Below, piece by piece: positions 27,563 through 37,283 of a DNA stretch of 64,000 nt (its first letter is position 1; every line of letters begins with the position of its first letter). Made by a program: the position numbers and the translations under genes. The notes below the pieces were generated by a model. The model made no database searches. It had not been told where the DNA came from and saw only the letters and a list, made by a program, of their open reading frames with translations. The DNA comes from Microbacterium aurum (GTDB lineage: Bacteria; Actinomycetota; Actinomycetes; Actinomycetales; Microbacteriaceae): positions 1,984,001 to 2,048,000 of the forward strand of contig NZ_JAFBCQ010000001.1 of the NCBI RefSeq assembly GCF_016907815.1, given 5' to 3'.

Positions 27563-28108
27563 ATGTCTCTCGTAGGTCCCACAGATAGCCGGGCACCATT
27601 TCATAGCGGCTCCCGGCTTCCACGACCCGTGCACTGGGGGTCCGTTTATCACGCTGTTGCGCGTCACGGGGTCGGGACGTCCCGGTTGGTCGTGTACTCG
27701 CCGGTGTCGTCAGAGCGTGAACGGTTCTGGGCTCGGTTGGCGAGTGCTTTCGCGCCGGTGGCCCTAAGCGTGGGCCTATTGCTGTGGATTCTGCTTGTCG
27801 CGGTTGGCGCGTCTCCTGAGGCGTCGGCGGTCGGTATCGTGCTGGCAGGGGTTTCGACCGGTGCGTTCCTTTGGTGGAAGGCGCGTCCGCTTCGCGGACG
27901 CGTGGCAACAGCATGGTCGAGCCGGTTCGTGCTCTGGCCTCGTCGTGATGATGAGGATCGTGAAGAGATGATCATCACGCTGTCGTTGCTGATGGAGCGC
28001 GCAACAGAGGATCTTCGTCGAGGGAGGATCACGCGAAGCGTGTACGACCACGTGTGGATGGCCGTCTACGAGGAGACGCATGCACTGTCTCCTGGGAGAG
28101 ACAAGTAA
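27563..28108 (+). CDS. Small membrane protein, DUF6611-like
   Basis: The 181-residue product has an N-terminal globular part with VHWGSVYHAVARHGVG, then RLVVYSPVSSERERF. Two adjacent membrane helices follow (residues ~65-110; LSVGLLLWILLVAVGA and GIVLAGVSTGAFLWW). A helical cytoplasmic C-terminus has EEMIITLSLLMERATEDL. This layout resembles DUF6611 proteins of actinobacteria, an assignment from memory. No ribosome binding site is clear at the ATG, so a later start is possible. The function is unknown. Confidence 0.65.
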   Translation: MSLVGPTDSRAPFHSGSRLPRPVHWGSVYHAVARHGVGTSRLVVYSPVSSERERFWARLASAFAPVALSVGLLLWILLVAVGASPEASAVGIVLAGVSTGAFLWWKARPLRGRVATAWSSRFVLWPRRDDEDREEMIITLSLLMERATEDLRRGRITRSVYDHVWMAVYEETHALSPGRDK

Positions 28109-28177
28109 GCACCCGGACTCGCCCTGAGAGTCGGCGCCCGTGACCATCGATGGGTCCAAGGTAGGGCTTCCGCGACG

Positions 28178-28741
28178 CTAGAGAAGTGCTTCTGCGGCGG
28201 CGGCGGCAATGGATCTGTGTGCGATCTGATCCCAGGAGGTCGCGTAGTGGCTCTCGAGGGGTGTTGTGGTGACCCTCTGGTCTACGCGTTCGGCGAGTGC
28301 TTCGGGGTCGGTGCGGCAGGTGGTGACGATTCCGGTGATGCAGATGTCGCGACCGTGGCGCATTTCGATCTCGGCGTGGTGTGCGCAGATCGCTGCGGAC
28401 AATGCGTTGACGGCGCGGTCAGGGGTCGGTGAGTCAGAGGGGACTTCGACGATGTAGAAGATGTGCCGCACCAGGGGGTGCGTGCGCAGCGGTTTCGTGA
28501 GGATGTCGTGCGCTGCTCGGAGCTGACTCCGGAGCGCTTGCCGAGGGTGGTTGGTGTCGGGCACGCGGATTCCCACGATCATGGTTCGCGCCCTCCGATC
28601 GTCGAGTGCGCCGTGACTGTGAGGAGCGGCCGCAGCAAGATAGGCGAGGCTGTCGAGCGAGTCGCCGTAGAGGAGCAAACGAGCCTGCCCAGGCTGCGGG
28701 CCTGCCGGGGACGAGCGGGTGGTGTGTCGGATGGTGTCCAT
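28178..28741 (-). CDS. Hypothetical protein, third gene of a coupled trio
   Basis: I do not recognise this 187-residue protein. It starts MDTIRHTTRSSPAGPQPGQA; the ATG overlaps the stop of the upstream gene as TAATG, which favours this start over one 24 bases upstream. The sequence contains RLLLYGDSLDSLAYLAAAAP, MIVGIRVPDTNHPRQAL, HIFYIVEVPSD and AVNALSAAICAHHAEIEM. It looks like a soluble alpha/beta protein with no signal peptide. It belongs to one transcript with the two upstream paralogues. Confidence 0.72.
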   Translation of the reverse strand: MDTIRHTTRSSPAGPQPGQARLLLYGDSLDSLAYLAAAAPHSHGALDDRRARTMIVGIRVPDTNHPRQALRSQLRAAHDILTKPLRTHPLVRHIFYIVEVPSDSPTPDRAVNALSAAICAHHAEIEMRHGRDICITGIVTTCRTDPEALAERVDQRVTTTPLESHYATSWDQIAHRSIAAAAAEALL

Positions 28742-29289
28742 TATTTGAGGCACCTGCCTTGCCACGGCTCGTCGTCACTGCCCGGGTGGATGCGGGCGGG
28801 GTGGCTGGTGATCTGCCCGAGTGCGATCGTGCCTTCGCAGGTGAGGGCGAGGAGGTCACCGGGGGCGCAGGTCTGCGGAAGCAGCACCCTGATGGCGGTC
28901 TGCGTGTGCGGGGAGCGCAGCAGGGTCGTCTTGCGGTGCCGCGCGTTCGGGCACTGCAGGGGCAGGACGTCGAGGACGCGGGAGTCGAGGGCGCCAAGGT
29001 CGCAGTTGACCGTCAGCTCCATGGGGTGCCGTAGCCCGCGGCGCGGTGTGCGGTCGAGAATCGTTGTAATGACGACAGTTCGGTACTCCTCTCCTCGCGC
29101 CGATGCGCTGCTGGGCGCGATAAGGAGGCAGGGGGTGCCGCGCTGTGCTGCGAGGGCGGTGAGTGATTGCGCGCCGATGCTGATGTCGTGGTCAGTGAAG
29201 GCGGTGTCTGCGGGCCAGGGCGGGCAGTCCTCGTACAGGGCGGCAAGAGCCATCGCCCGAGAGGAGATCAGCGTGTGCGTGATGCTCAT
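28741..29289 (-). CDS. Hypothetical protein, paralogue of the upstream gene
   Basis: This soluble protein has 182 residues and starts MSITHTLISSRAMALAALYED. It aligns by eye with the product of the upstream gene: both have TD(H/V).I.IG..SLT.L....GTP.LL early and a GDLLAL.C.GT/A..LG/SD block near the end. The start overlaps the upstream stop (ATGA), and the stop overlaps the next start. I cannot name the family. Coupling of all three genes suggests that the products act together. Confidence 0.75.
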   Translation of the reverse strand: MSITHTLISSRAMALAALYEDCPPWPADTAFTDHDISIGAQSLTALAAQRGTPCLLIAPSSASARGEEYRTVVITTILDRTPRRGLRHPMELTVNCDLGALDSRVLDVLPLQCPNARHRKTTLLRSPHTQTAIRVLLPQTCAPGDLLALTCEGTIALGQITSHPARIHPGSDDEPWQGRCLK

Positions 29290-29852
29290 CGGGTCACCGC
29301 GAGTTCCCGGACCCGTTCGGCGGGGGCGAAGGCTTCCTGCGGGCGTGGGCGCACGTCGCTGAGCGTGACCGCGCCGGCGCAGGGGACGGCGAGGAGGTCG
29401 CCTTGGTGGACGTCTGTAGGAAGGGTGACGATCGGGTACGGCCAGGGCGCAGACCCGGTTTCGCCGGGGATGAGTTCGATGGTGGTGCTCTTCGCGGTCG
29501 AGGTGCGGCCGATGAGCCGGCACTCGTCCCAGCACGGGGTCACCCGGTCGAATCCGCAGTCGGTGAGGGCGACGCGTTTATCGGTGTCGGTGTCGATACG
29601 GAGGGTGACCTGAAAGATGAGGACAGTGACATCGTTGCCGATCCCCTGAGCGCGCGCCTCGGCCGGTTTCGGGTGGGGCAGGTCTCCGGTGAGCAGCGAC
29701 GGGGTGCCGCTGATCTCCACCAGCCTTGTCAGGGATACTCCGCCGATCACGACATCTGAGACCGTGGGGACGGTGTGTTCGGGCCAATGTCGGGGTTGGA
29801 GGGGGTCGGGGATGCTGAGTCTGAGGGTGGGGAGGATGGCGGTGAGGGTCAT
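29286..29852 (-). CDS. Hypothetical protein, first gene of a coupled trio
   Basis: The 188-residue protein starts MTLTAILPTLRLSIPDPLQP. GGAGG lies only one base before this ATG, so the GTG at 29873 in the same frame is an alternative. It is mostly beta-rich, with ISGTPSLLTGDLPHPKP, a Cys-containing segment LTDCGFDRVTPCWDECRL, and the C-terminal GDLLAVPCAGAVTLSDV. It is a diverged copy of the downstream gene. No membrane segment is present. The function is unknown. Confidence 0.73.
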   Translation of the reverse strand: MTLTAILPTLRLSIPDPLQPRHWPEHTVPTVSDVVIGGVSLTRLVEISGTPSLLTGDLPHPKPAEARAQGIGNDVTVLIFQVTLRIDTDTDKRVALTDCGFDRVTPCWDECRLIGRTSTAKSTTIELIPGETGSAPWPYPIVTLPTDVHQGDLLAVPCAGAVTLSDVRPRPQEAFAPAERVRELAVTR

Positions 29853-29876
29853 GCCTCCACTTCTACGCGGCACCCA

Positions 29877-29898
29877 TCAGGCAGGGAACATCCCCTGA
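29877..29898. repeat. Hairpin-like inverted repeat before the coupled trio
   Basis: TCAGGCAGGGA-ACA-TCCCCTGA pairs with one bulge. It lies 25 bases upstream of the first gene of the trio, in the gap that also precedes kdp. It may be an operator or a 5' leader structure; nothing further can be said. Confidence 0.35.
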
Positions 29899-30152
29899 CG
29901 GAACTCATGCGCCTTCTCGGCCTGCCGCTAACAGCACCACCCTGAGGGGCGGCGACCAGGACCCGTGCCATCAGAGCGCTCTGCGGGCTGTCGTGTTAGC
30001 GGGCTGTCAGAGTCCGTCCGATCCTCGTATGGGTTCTGTTAGGACGCCTGTTTCGGGGGTGTGGGCGGGTGTTTGATCGTGAGTTGCGCCCGCTGTTTCG
30101 GGTTGCGCGGCTAGTGGTCCTGCTGTCGCTTGTTATCCGAATGGAGCTTGTT
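29899..30152. promoter_or_regulatory. Leader of the kdp operon with two direct repeats
   Basis: No gene is seen. The 10-base sequence CTGTTTCGGG occurs twice in direct orientation, at 30048-30057 and 30093-30102, 45 bases apart (about four helical turns). This is a possible binding site for KdpE or another activator of the operon. A convincing -10/-35 pair is not evident. I see no match to the c-di-AMP (ydaO) riboswitch that precedes kdp in some firmicutes. Confidence 0.35.
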
Positions 30153-30236
30153 GTGCTTGACATCGTCTACGTGCTCGGCGTGATCGCCTTGTTCGTGGTC
30201 GTCGGGCTGCTGGGGAAGGCGGTGGAGAAGCTGTGA
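30153..30236 (+). CDS. 27-residue single-helix peptide before kdpF
   Basis: The frame reads MLDIVYVLGVIALFVVVGLL and ends KAVEKL. It opens at a GTG placed six bases after GGAG (30143-30146); an ATG 12 bases upstream is in frame. It is one transmembrane helix with a basic end. The stop overlaps the kdpF start. Similar tiny peptides ahead of kdpF are familiar from actinobacteria; I do not know a proven role. Confidence 0.6.
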   Translation: MLDIVYVLGVIALFVVVGLLGKAVEKL

Positions 30237-30322
30237 TCGTCTTTGAACTTCTCGCCGCCGGTCTCGGGGTCGCGGCGATCGTGTATCTCGTGTTCGCTCT
30301 CGTGAAACCGGAGCGCTTCTGA
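30233..30322 (+). CDS. kdpF: K+-transporting ATPase small subunit KdpF
   Basis: A 29-residue single-span peptide ([20 protein letters not shown], ending KPERF) starts at a GTG overlapping the previous stop. Its own stop overlaps the kdpA ATG. KdpF stabilises the KdpABC complex in the membrane. The size, hydrophobicity and place directly before kdpA identify it. Confidence 0.85.
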   Translation: MIVFELLAAGLGVAAIVYLVFALVKPERF

Positions 30323-31995
30323 TGACCTGGGTGTACGCGCTTCTCGCCCTCGCCACCGTCGCCATCATCCTGGGCGTGCTCTACCGCCCGTTCGGTGACT
30401 ACATGGCCTGGGTCTACACGTCCCGCAAGGACTGGAAGGTCGAACGCGGGATTTACAAGATCATTGGCGTCGATTCCAAGACCGAGCAGACTTGGCAGGC
30501 GTATCTGCGCAGCGTGCTCGCGTTCTCCGCGATCGGCCTGCTGATCGTATACGGTCTGCAACGTCTCCAACAGTGGCTGCCGTACTCGCTGGGCTTGGAG
30601 GCTCCGTCTGAGCATCTGTCATTCAACACCGCAGCCTCGTTCGTCGGCAACACGAACTGGCAGTCCTACTCGCCGGAGCTCACCGTCGGCTACACCGTAC
30701 AGTTCGCGGGTCTCGCGGTGCAGAACTTCGTGTCCGCCGCCGTGGGTATCGCGGTCGCGATCGCCCTGGTGCGCGGCTTCGCCTACCGACGATCCGGCAC
30801 GATCGGGAACTTCTGGGTCGATCTGATCCGCGGCACGCTGCGCATTCTGCTGCCGATCGCCGTCGTCGGTGCGATCGTGCTGATGATCGGCGGGGTGATC
30901 CAGAACTTCAACGGATTCACCTCCGTCACCACGATCACCGGCGCCACGCAGACGATCCCCGGCGGGCCGACGGCTTCGCAGGAGGTCATCAAGCTGCTCG
31001 GCACCAACGGGGGCGGATTCTTCAACGCAAACTCCTCGCACCCGTTCGAGAACCCCACAGCGTGGACGAACGTGTTCGAGGTGCTGTTGATGCTCGTCAT
31101 CCCCTTCTCCCTTCCCCGCACCTTCGGGCGGATGGTGGGTGACAACCGTCAGGGGTACGCGATCCTCTCCGTGATGGCGATCCTGTACGTAGCGTCGTTC
31201 AGCATCCTCACCGCGCTGGAATCCGCCGGCATGGGCACCGCTCCCGAGCTTGCCGGTGGCGCGATGGAAGGCAAGGAACAGCGACTCGGAATCATCGGCT
31301 CGACGCTCTTCACCACCACCAGCACGGGAACCTCGACCGGTGCGGTCGCTGCAATGCACGACTCGTACACCGGGCTCGGCGGGATGATGCCGATGCTGAA
31401 CATGATGCTCGGTGAAGTCACTCCGGGCGGCGTCGGCTCCGGGATCTACGCGATCCTGATCCTCGCGGTCATCGCCGTGTTCATCTCTGGCTTGCTGATC
31501 GGACGCACTCCGGAGTACCTGGGCAAGAAGATCGGCCCGCGCGAGATCAAGCTCGCCGCGCTCTACATCCTCGTCATGCCCACCCTGGTGCTGGCCGGTA
31601 CGGCGCTGAGCTTCGCGATCCCCGGTGTCCGGGAAGAGGTGGAAAACACCTCGATCTGGAACCCTGGCATCCACGGCATGTCCGAGGTGCTGTACGCGTT
31701 CACGTCTGCGGCGAACAACAACGGTTCCGCGTTCGCGGGTCTCACCGCGAACACGCCGTGGCTGAACACCACGCTGGGTCTCGCGATCTTGCTGGGACGG
31801 TTCGTGCCGATCGTGTTCGTCCTCGCCCTGGCGGGCTCTCTGGCCGCTCAGGACAAGGTTCCTAGCACCTCCGGCACCCTCCCCACGCACCGTCCGATGT
31901 TCATCGGGCTGCTGACCGTGGTCACGATCCTGGTGACCGCACTGACCTTCTTCCCCGTTCTCGCGCTAGGTCCGCTAGCGGAAGGGCTGATGTAA
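30322..31995 (+). CDS. kdpA: K+-transporting ATPase subunit A
   Basis: KdpA is the channel-like subunit that selects potassium. The 557-residue protein starts [15 protein letters not shown] and has the multi-helix core with its four filter loops, for example [53 protein letters not shown] and [15 protein letters not shown]. Each loop holds the conserved filter glycine or a substitute. The length matches the family (about 555). The ATG overlaps the kdpF stop, and kdpB begins three bases after its stop. The operon is complete except for kdpD and seems recruited as ICE cargo. Confidence 0.97.
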   Translation: MTWVYALLALATVAIILGVLYRPFGDYMAWVYTSRKDWKVERGIYKIIGVDSKTEQTWQAYLRSVLAFSAIGLLIVYGLQRLQQWLPYSLGLEAPSEHLSFNTAASFVGNTNWQSYSPELTVGYTVQFAGLAVQNFVSAAVGIAVAIALVRGFAYRRSGTIGNFWVDLIRGTLRILLPIAVVGAIVLMIGGVIQNFNGFTSVTTITGATQTIPGGPTASQEVIKLLGTNGGGFFNANSSHPFENPTAWTNVFEVLLMLVIPFSLPRTFGRMVGDNRQGYAILSVMAILYVASFSILTALESAGMGTAPELAGGAMEGKEQRLGIIGSTLFTTTSTGTSTGAVAAMHDSYTGLGGMMPMLNMMLGEVTPGGVGSGIYAILILAVIAVFISGLLIGRTPEYLGKKIGPREIKLAALYILVMPTLVLAGTALSFAIPGVREEVENTSIWNPGIHGMSEVLYAFTSAANNNGSAFAGLTANTPWLNTTLGLAILLGRFVPIVFVLALAGSLAAQDKVPSTSGTLPTHRPMFIGLLTVVTILVTALTFFPVLALGPLAEGLM

Positions 31996-31998
31996 ACC

Positions 31999-34146
31999 AT
32001 GTCCACCATCACCGAACCCCGCCCGAAAACGGCGGGTACCCCCACCCGGAAGGGCGGGTTCACCTGGGAACAGGTCCGGGCAGCCCTGCCCGGCGCGTTC
32101 CGCAAACTCAACCCCAAAGAGCAGTGGCGCAACCCCGTCATGTTCCTCGTCTGGGTCGGTGCCGCGCTCACCACGGTCCTCGCCGTCGCTGAGCCGTTCA
32201 TCGGCGGACCTGCCGATTCCGGCGGCACGGTCGTGCCGTGGTCGTTCACCTGGGCGATCGCGGCGTGGCTGTGGCTGACCGTGCTGTTCGCGAACCTCGC
32301 CGAGTCTGTCGCCGAAGGCCGCGGCAAAGCGCAGGCGGAAACCCTCCGCAAGACCCGCACCAGCACCATGGCCAGCCGAGTCACCAGCTACGACCCGAAG
32401 GCCGATGCCGCTGCGGAGCGGGCCACAACCACGCAGGTGTCCTCTTCGGATCTCACGCTCGGTGATGTGGTTGTCGTGACCGCGGGTGAGCTGATCCCCG
32501 GCGACGGGGACATCGTGTGGGGCATCGCGTCGGTAGACGAGTCGGCCATCACGGGCGAATCCGCCCCGGTGGTACGCGAGTCCGGCGGCGACCGTTCCGC
32601 GGTCACCGGTGGCACACGGGTGCTGTCGGATCGGATCGTGGTGCGCATCACCTCCAAGCCGGGTGAGACGTTCGTGGACCGGATGATCTCTCTCGTCGAG
32701 GGTGCCGCGCGGCAGAAGACGCCGAACGAGATCGCGTTGAACATCCTGCTCGCGTCCCTGTCGATCATCTTCGTCGTCGTCGCGCTCACCCTGAACCCGA
32801 TCGCGTCCTACGCGGCCGCCCCCGTGAGCGTCACCGTGTTGGTCGCGCTGCTGGTGTGTCTGATCCCGACGACGATTGGGGCGCTGTTGTCGGCGATCGG
32901 TATCGCCGGGATGGACCGGCTCGTGCAGCGCAACGTGCTGGCGATGTCCGGGCGTGCGGTCGAAGCGGCCGGCGATGTGACGACGCTGCTGCTGGACAAG
33001 ACCGGCACCATCACCTACGGCAACCGGCGCGCCAGCGCGTTCGTCCGTCTCGGCGGGGTGAGGGAGCAGGAGCTGGTCCGTGCCGCCGCGTTGTCCTCGC
33101 TGGCGGACCCGACCCCAGAGGGCGTGTCGATCGTCGAGCTCGCCGAGCAGGAGCACGGAGAGTTCGACCGGAACACCACTGGAGAGATCGTCCCGTTCAC
33201 GGCGCAGACGCGCATGTCGGGCCTGGACCTGCCCGATGGCACCCAGATCCGTAAGGGCGCCGGCTCTGCCGTGATGGCGTGGCTGGAAGAGGGCGGTGAA
33301 CGGTTGCCGTCGTCGCTGGTCGCGGAGCTCGACGAGTATGTCGAGCGCATCTCCCAGTCCGGCGGCACCCCGCTCGTCGTCGCGACCAAGGACGCGACCG
33401 GTGCGGGGCGTCTGCTCGGGGTGGTGCACCTCAAGGATGTCGTCAAGGAGGGGCTGCCGGCGAAGTTCGCCGAGATGCGGGCGATGGGTATCCGCACGGT
33501 GATGATCACCGGCGACAACCCCCTCACCGCGGCCGCCATCGCGAAGGAAGCCGGCGTCGACGACTTCCTCGCCGAAGCCACCCCGGAGGACAAGCTCGCC
33601 TACATCCGTAAGGAGCAGGAGGGCGGGAATCTCGTCGCGATGACCGGTGACGGCACCAACGACGCCCCGGCGCTGGCGCAGGCCGATGTCGGGGTCGCGA
33701 TGAACTCCGGCACGTCGGCGGCGAAAGAGGCCGGGAACATGGTCGACCTCGATTCCGACCCGTCCAAGCTCATCGACGTGGTGCGGATCGGGAAGCAGCT
33801 GCTGATCACCCGCGGGGCGTTGACGACGTTCTCGATCGCGAACGATATCGCGAAGTACTTCGCGATCATCCCCGCGATGTTCATGGGCGTGTTCCCGCAG
33901 CTCGCCGCGCTGAACATCATGGGCCTGCACTCGCCTGCCTCGGCGGTGCTGTCGGCGATCATCTTCAACGCGATCGTGATCGTGTTCCTCATCCCGCTCG
34001 CGTTGCGTGGAGTGAAGTACCGGCCCGGGAACGCGTCCAGCATCCTCGGCCGCAACCTCGCCATCTACGGGCTGGGCGGCGTGGTCGCCCCGTTCGTCGG
34101 GATCTGGTTGATCGACCTGCTCGTCCGGCTCATCCCCGGCTTCTGA
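31999..34146 (+). CDS. kdpB: K+-transporting P-type ATPase subunit B
   Basis: KdpB is the catalytic subunit that hydrolyses ATP to drive high-affinity K+ uptake. The 715-residue protein has the actuator-domain ITGES motif ([12 protein letters not shown]), the phosphorylation motif DKTGTIT ([13 protein letters not shown]), KGA in the nucleotide domain, TGDNPLTA and [12 protein letters not shown]. About seven membrane helices surround these domains. The N-terminal ~30 residues are Pro/Thr/Lys rich. The sequence is intact. Kdp is normally induced by K+ limitation through KdpDE, which lie downstream. Confidence 0.97.
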   Translation: MSTITEPRPKTAGTPTRKGGFTWEQVRAALPGAFRKLNPKEQWRNPVMFLVWVGAALTTVLAVAEPFIGGPADSGGTVVPWSFTWAIAAWLWLTVLFANLAESVAEGRGKAQAETLRKTRTSTMASRVTSYDPKADAAAERATTTQVSSSDLTLGDVVVVTAGELIPGDGDIVWGIASVDESAITGESAPVVRESGGDRSAVTGGTRVLSDRIVVRITSKPGETFVDRMISLVEGAARQKTPNEIALNILLASLSIIFVVVALTLNPIASYAAAPVSVTVLVALLVCLIPTTIGALLSAIGIAGMDRLVQRNVLAMSGRAVEAAGDVTTLLLDKTGTITYGNRRASAFVRLGGVREQELVRAAALSSLADPTPEGVSIVELAEQEHGEFDRNTTGEIVPFTAQTRMSGLDLPDGTQIRKGAGSAVMAWLEEGGERLPSSLVAELDEYVERISQSGGTPLVVATKDATGAGRLLGVVHLKDVVKEGLPAKFAEMRAMGIRTVMITGDNPLTAAAIAKEAGVDDFLAEATPEDKLAYIRKEQEGGNLVAMTGDGTNDAPALAQADVGVAMNSGTSAAKEAGNMVDLDSDPSKLIDVVRIGKQLLITRGALTTFSIANDIAKYFAIIPAMFMGVFPQLAALNIMGLHSPASAVLSAIIFNAIVIVFLIPLALRGVKYRPGNASSILGRNLAIYGLGGVVAPFVGIWLIDLLVRLIPGF

Positions 34147-34172
34147 CACACCTTCGGAAAGAAGAGAACATC

Positions 34173-34787
34173 ATGAACACACAAGCTCGTGGAGTCGGGC
34201 GCACCATCTGGGTCGCCACCCGCGCCATGGCGCTCCTGACCCTTGTCCTAGGTGTCGGCTACACCCTGGTGATCACCGGCATCGGGCAGGTCGCTTTGCC
34301 CGCCCAGGCCAACGGGTCGATCATCACCAACCAGGACGGTGACCCGGTCGGGTCGTCGCTGATCGGCCAGTCCTTCACCGACGCGGACGGCAACCCGCTG
34401 CCCGAGTACTTCCAGTCGCGGCCCTCCGCCGCCGGCGACGGGTACGACGGAGGCGCCTCCTCCGGGTCGAACTACGGGCCGGAGAACGAGGACCTGATCG
34501 CCGCGATCACCGAACGCAAAGCCCAGGTCGCAGAGTTCAACGGCGTCACCGAGGCCGAAGTCCCCGTGGATGCGGTCACCGCGTCCTCGTCGGGACTGGA
34601 CCCGCACATCAGCCCCGCGTACGCGCAGATCCAGATCGACCGGGTCGCCGACGCACGCGGGATCCCCGTGGAGCAGGTACGGGAGCTCGTCGCGGCACAC
34701 ACCCAGGGCCCGGATGCCGGGTATTTGGGAGAATCGAGGGTGAACGTTCTGGAACTGAACCTCGCCCTGGACGAGTTGGAGGACTGA
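34173..34787 (+). CDS. kdpC: K+-transporting ATPase subunit C
   Basis: KdpC is a periplasm-facing accessory subunit anchored by one N-terminal helix (residues ~15-35, MALLTLVLGVGYTLVITGIG). The 204-residue protein has the family blocks GSSLIGQSFTD, YFQSRPSAAGDGYD, SGSNYGPEN and SGLDPHISPAYAQIQ, then VNVLELNLALDEL at the C-terminus. GAAGAGAA lies shortly before the ATG. It is intact and in operon with kdpB and kdpD. Confidence 0.96.
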   Translation: MNTQARGVGRTIWVATRAMALLTLVLGVGYTLVITGIGQVALPAQANGSIITNQDGDPVGSSLIGQSFTDADGNPLPEYFQSRPSAAGDGYDGGASSGSNYGPENEDLIAAITERKAQVAEFNGVTEAEVPVDAVTASSSGLDPHISPAYAQIQIDRVADARGIPVEQVRELVAAHTQGPDAGYLGESRVNVLELNLALDELED

Positions 34788-34789
34788 TC

Positions 34790-35827
34790 ATGCCGAAACG
34801 GGGGCAGCTTCGGGTGTTGCTCGGCGCTGCCCCCGGCGTCGGCAAGACCTTCACCATGCTGGAAGAAGGGCGACGCCTCCTCGGGAACGGGAAAGATGTC
34901 GTCGTCGGGATCGTGGAAACCCACGGCCGCGCCGCGACGGCGGCGATGACCGCGGGAATCCCGGCCGTCCCGCGCACACGCATCGAACATCGCGGGGTTG
35001 CCCTCGAGGAGATGGACCTGCAGGCGGTGCTGGATCGTCGCCCCGGTATTGCGCTCGTCGACGAGCTCGCGCACACCAACGCGCCCGGCTCGAAGAACGA
35101 CAAACGCTGGCAAGACGTCGAAGAACTCCTCACCGCCGGCATCGACGTCATCTCCACCCTCAACATCCAGCACATCGAATCCCTCAACGACGTCGTCGAA
35201 CAGATCACCGGCGTCCCGCAACGAGAGACCGTCCCCGACAGCTTCCTCCGCGGTGCGGAACAGATCGAGGTCGTCGACCTCGCCCCGCAAGCGCTCCGCG
35301 ACCGGCTCAGCGGCGGATTCGTGTACCCGGCTGAACGCATCGACGCCGCCTTGTCGAACTACTTCCGCCTCGGGAACCTCACCGCGTTGCGTGAGCTCGC
35401 CCTGATCTGGCTCGCGGACGAGGTCGATCAGGCGCTGAAGGGATACCGCAAGGATCACGGCATCGACAGCACCTGGGAAGCCCGCGAACGCGTCGTCGTC
35501 GCCCTCACCGGCGGCCCCGAAGGCGAGACGCTGCTGCGCCGCGGCGCGGATCGCGGCCCGCTCCGCCGGCGGCGAGCTCATCGCTGTGCACATCACCAGT
35601 CAAGACGGGCTCCGCAGCGGGAACCCGGCGACCCTTGCCGAGCAGCGTGCGCTCGTCGAGAAACTCAACGGCACCTACCATCAGGTCATCGGGGAGGACA
35701 TCCCCACCGCGCTGGTGGAGTTCGCCCGCTCGGTCAACGCCACGCAGCTCGTTCTCGGTGCCAGCCGCCGTGGACGCGTCACCGCCGCGTTTACCGGACC
35801 CGGGATCGGCGCGACCGTCGTCCGTGA
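34790..35827 (+). pseudogene. kdpD: kdpD, N-terminal part, frame lost near 35,540
   Basis: This is the sensor half of the KdpD histidine kinase. Residues 1-~250 show the KdpD domain: RVLLGAAPGVGKTFTML (Walker A), VVVGIVETHGR, ALVDELAHTNAPGS and DVISTLNIQHIESLNDVV. It then starts the universal-stress-type domain (VVVALTGGPEGETLLRR). At about 35,531-35,545 the frame slips; the reading becomes Arg-rich nonsense up to the stop at 35,827. The expected continuation, R-I-A-A-R-S-A-G-G-E-L-I-A-V-H, is present in another frame. Two missing bases (GC) in the run CGCCGCGGCGCGG, or one extra, explain it. A sequencing error is possible. Confidence 0.85.
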
Positions 35828-37283
35828 ATCCGGGGACATCGACGTGCACATGGTCAACCATGCTGCCGCCGGCAAACGCTTCACCCTGCCCCCTCTGACC
35901 GGAGCGCTCACCCGTAAACGACGCATCCTCGGGTTCGTGGTCGCGCTCCTGGGCGGGCCCGCGCTTACCGCACTGCTGAGCGTGTTCCGCAGCGAAGACT
36001 CGATCACCACCGACGTCCTCAGTTACCAGCTCCTGGTCGTCGTCGTCGCACTTGTCGGAGGGATCTGGCCAGCCCTGTTCGCCGCCGTCCTGTCGGGGAT
36101 CACGCTCGATTTCCTGTTCATCGAACCGCTGTACACGATCCACATTCACCAGCCGCATCATCTGCTGTCCCTGGTCCTGTACGTCCTTATCGCGGGCCTG
36201 GTGAGTTTCGTCGTCGACCGGGCTGCCCGTTACACCCGAGCCGCCCGACGCTCCGCCGCCGAATCTGAACTCATCCAGACCATCGCTGGCAGCGTCCTTC
36301 GCGGAGACAACGCGATCCAAGCACTCATCGACCGCACCCGCGAAGCCTTCCAACTCCCCGGCGTGCGGCTCATGCGCGGCGAAGACGTCCTCGCCCGGTC
36401 CGGGGAACCGCTGCCCGACAATTATCACGCCAGTATCCGGATCACCGACGACACCACCTTAGAACTGCACGGCCCGGACCTTGCCGCGTCCGAGCAACGC
36501 CTCCTTGCCGTCGTCACCGCGCAACTCGCCGCGACCTTGGAACACGAGCACCTCACCGAGACGGCGAAGCAGATCGAGCCGATCGCGGCATCGGATCGGG
36601 TGCGCGGTGCGCTCCTGTCCGCGCTCAGTCATGATCTGCGTCGCCCGCTCGCGGCTGCATCCGCCGCTGTCGGGGGTCTCAAAGCGGCAGGGCCCGACTT
36701 GGCGTCCGCGCAGAAGAGGGAACTGCTCGACACCGCCGAGGAGAGCCTCGGCGCTCTCGCGACTCTGGTCACTGACCTCCTCGATGTCAGCAGGCTGCAG
36801 GCGGGCGTGCTCACTATCGCGGAGATCCCGACCGATCCCGCCGAGACCATCGCGCCCGCCCTCGACGAACTCCACCTCGGGCCCACCGACGTGACTCTCG
36901 CGCTGAATCACGGTGACGCGGTGGCGCATGCCGACCCGGTCCTGCTTCAACGTGTGCTCGTCAACCTCCTCACCAATGCGCACCGCTACAGCCCGGCCGG
37001 CACCCCCATCCACGTCAGCACCAGCACGTTCGGAGACCGTCTCGAAATCCGTATCGTCGACCGCGGACCCGGCATCCCGCCCGAGAAACTGGACGATATC
37101 TTCCTGCCGTTCCAACGCCTCGGCGACACCGACAACACCACCGGCCTGGGCCTGGGCCTTGCCCTCTCGCGCGGTTTTATCGAAGCCATGCACGGCACCC
37201 TCACCCCCGAGGACACCCCCGGTGGCGGACTCACCATGGTCATCTCCCTCCCCACGATCTCCACGAGCCAGGAGCCGTCATGA
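35586..37283 (+). CDS. kdpD: kdpD, C-terminal part (stress domain, membrane, histidine kinase)
   Basis: This frame opens at a GTG at 35,586 and gives 565 residues. It contains the rest of the universal-stress domain (QLVLGASRRGRVTAAFTGP), four membrane helices (about 115-215), a GAF-like part and the kinase. The H box is SALSHDLRRPLAAA, the N box NLLTNAHRYSP, and the G boxes IVDRGPGIPPEKLDDIF and GLGLGLALSRGF. Whether it is translated alone from the GTG, by ribosomal slippage, or not at all cannot be told. Without the N-terminal sensor it would lack the ATP-binding KdpD domain. The stop overlaps the kdpE start. Confidence 0.8.
   Translation: MHITSQDGLRSGNPATLAEQRALVEKLNGTYHQVIGEDIPTALVEFARSVNATQLVLGASRRGRVTAAFTGPGIGATVVRESGDIDVHMVNHAAAGKRFTLPPLTGALTRKRRILGFVVALLGGPALTALLSVFRSEDSITTDVLSYQLLVVVVALVGGIWPALFAAVLSGITLDFLFIEPLYTIHIHQPHHLLSLVLYVLIAGLVSFVVDRAARYTRAARRSAAESELIQTIAGSVLRGDNAIQALIDRTREAFQLPGVRLMRGEDVLARSGEPLPDNYHASIRITDDTTLELHGPDLAASEQRLLAVVTAQLAATLEHEHLTETAKQIEPIAASDRVRGALLSALSHDLRRPLAAASAAVGGLKAAGPDLASAQKRELLDTAEESLGALATLVTDLLDVSRLQAGVLTIAEIPTDPAETIAPALDELHLGPTDVTLALNHGDAVAHADPVLLQRVLVNLLTNAHRYSPAGTPIHVSTSTFGDRLEIRIVDRGPGIPPEKLDDIFLPFQRLGDTDNTTGLGLGLALSRGFIEAMHGTLTPEDTPGGGLTMVISLPTISTSQEPS

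Noticed and set aside
27151..27914. Open frames on both strands after the methyltransferase
   Set aside because: They overlap the methyltransferase end and the DUF6611-like gene, lack start signals and have unnatural composition.
29874..30152. c-di-AMP riboswitch ahead of kdp
   Set aside because: I could not find the conserved core; the leader is short and shows only direct repeats.
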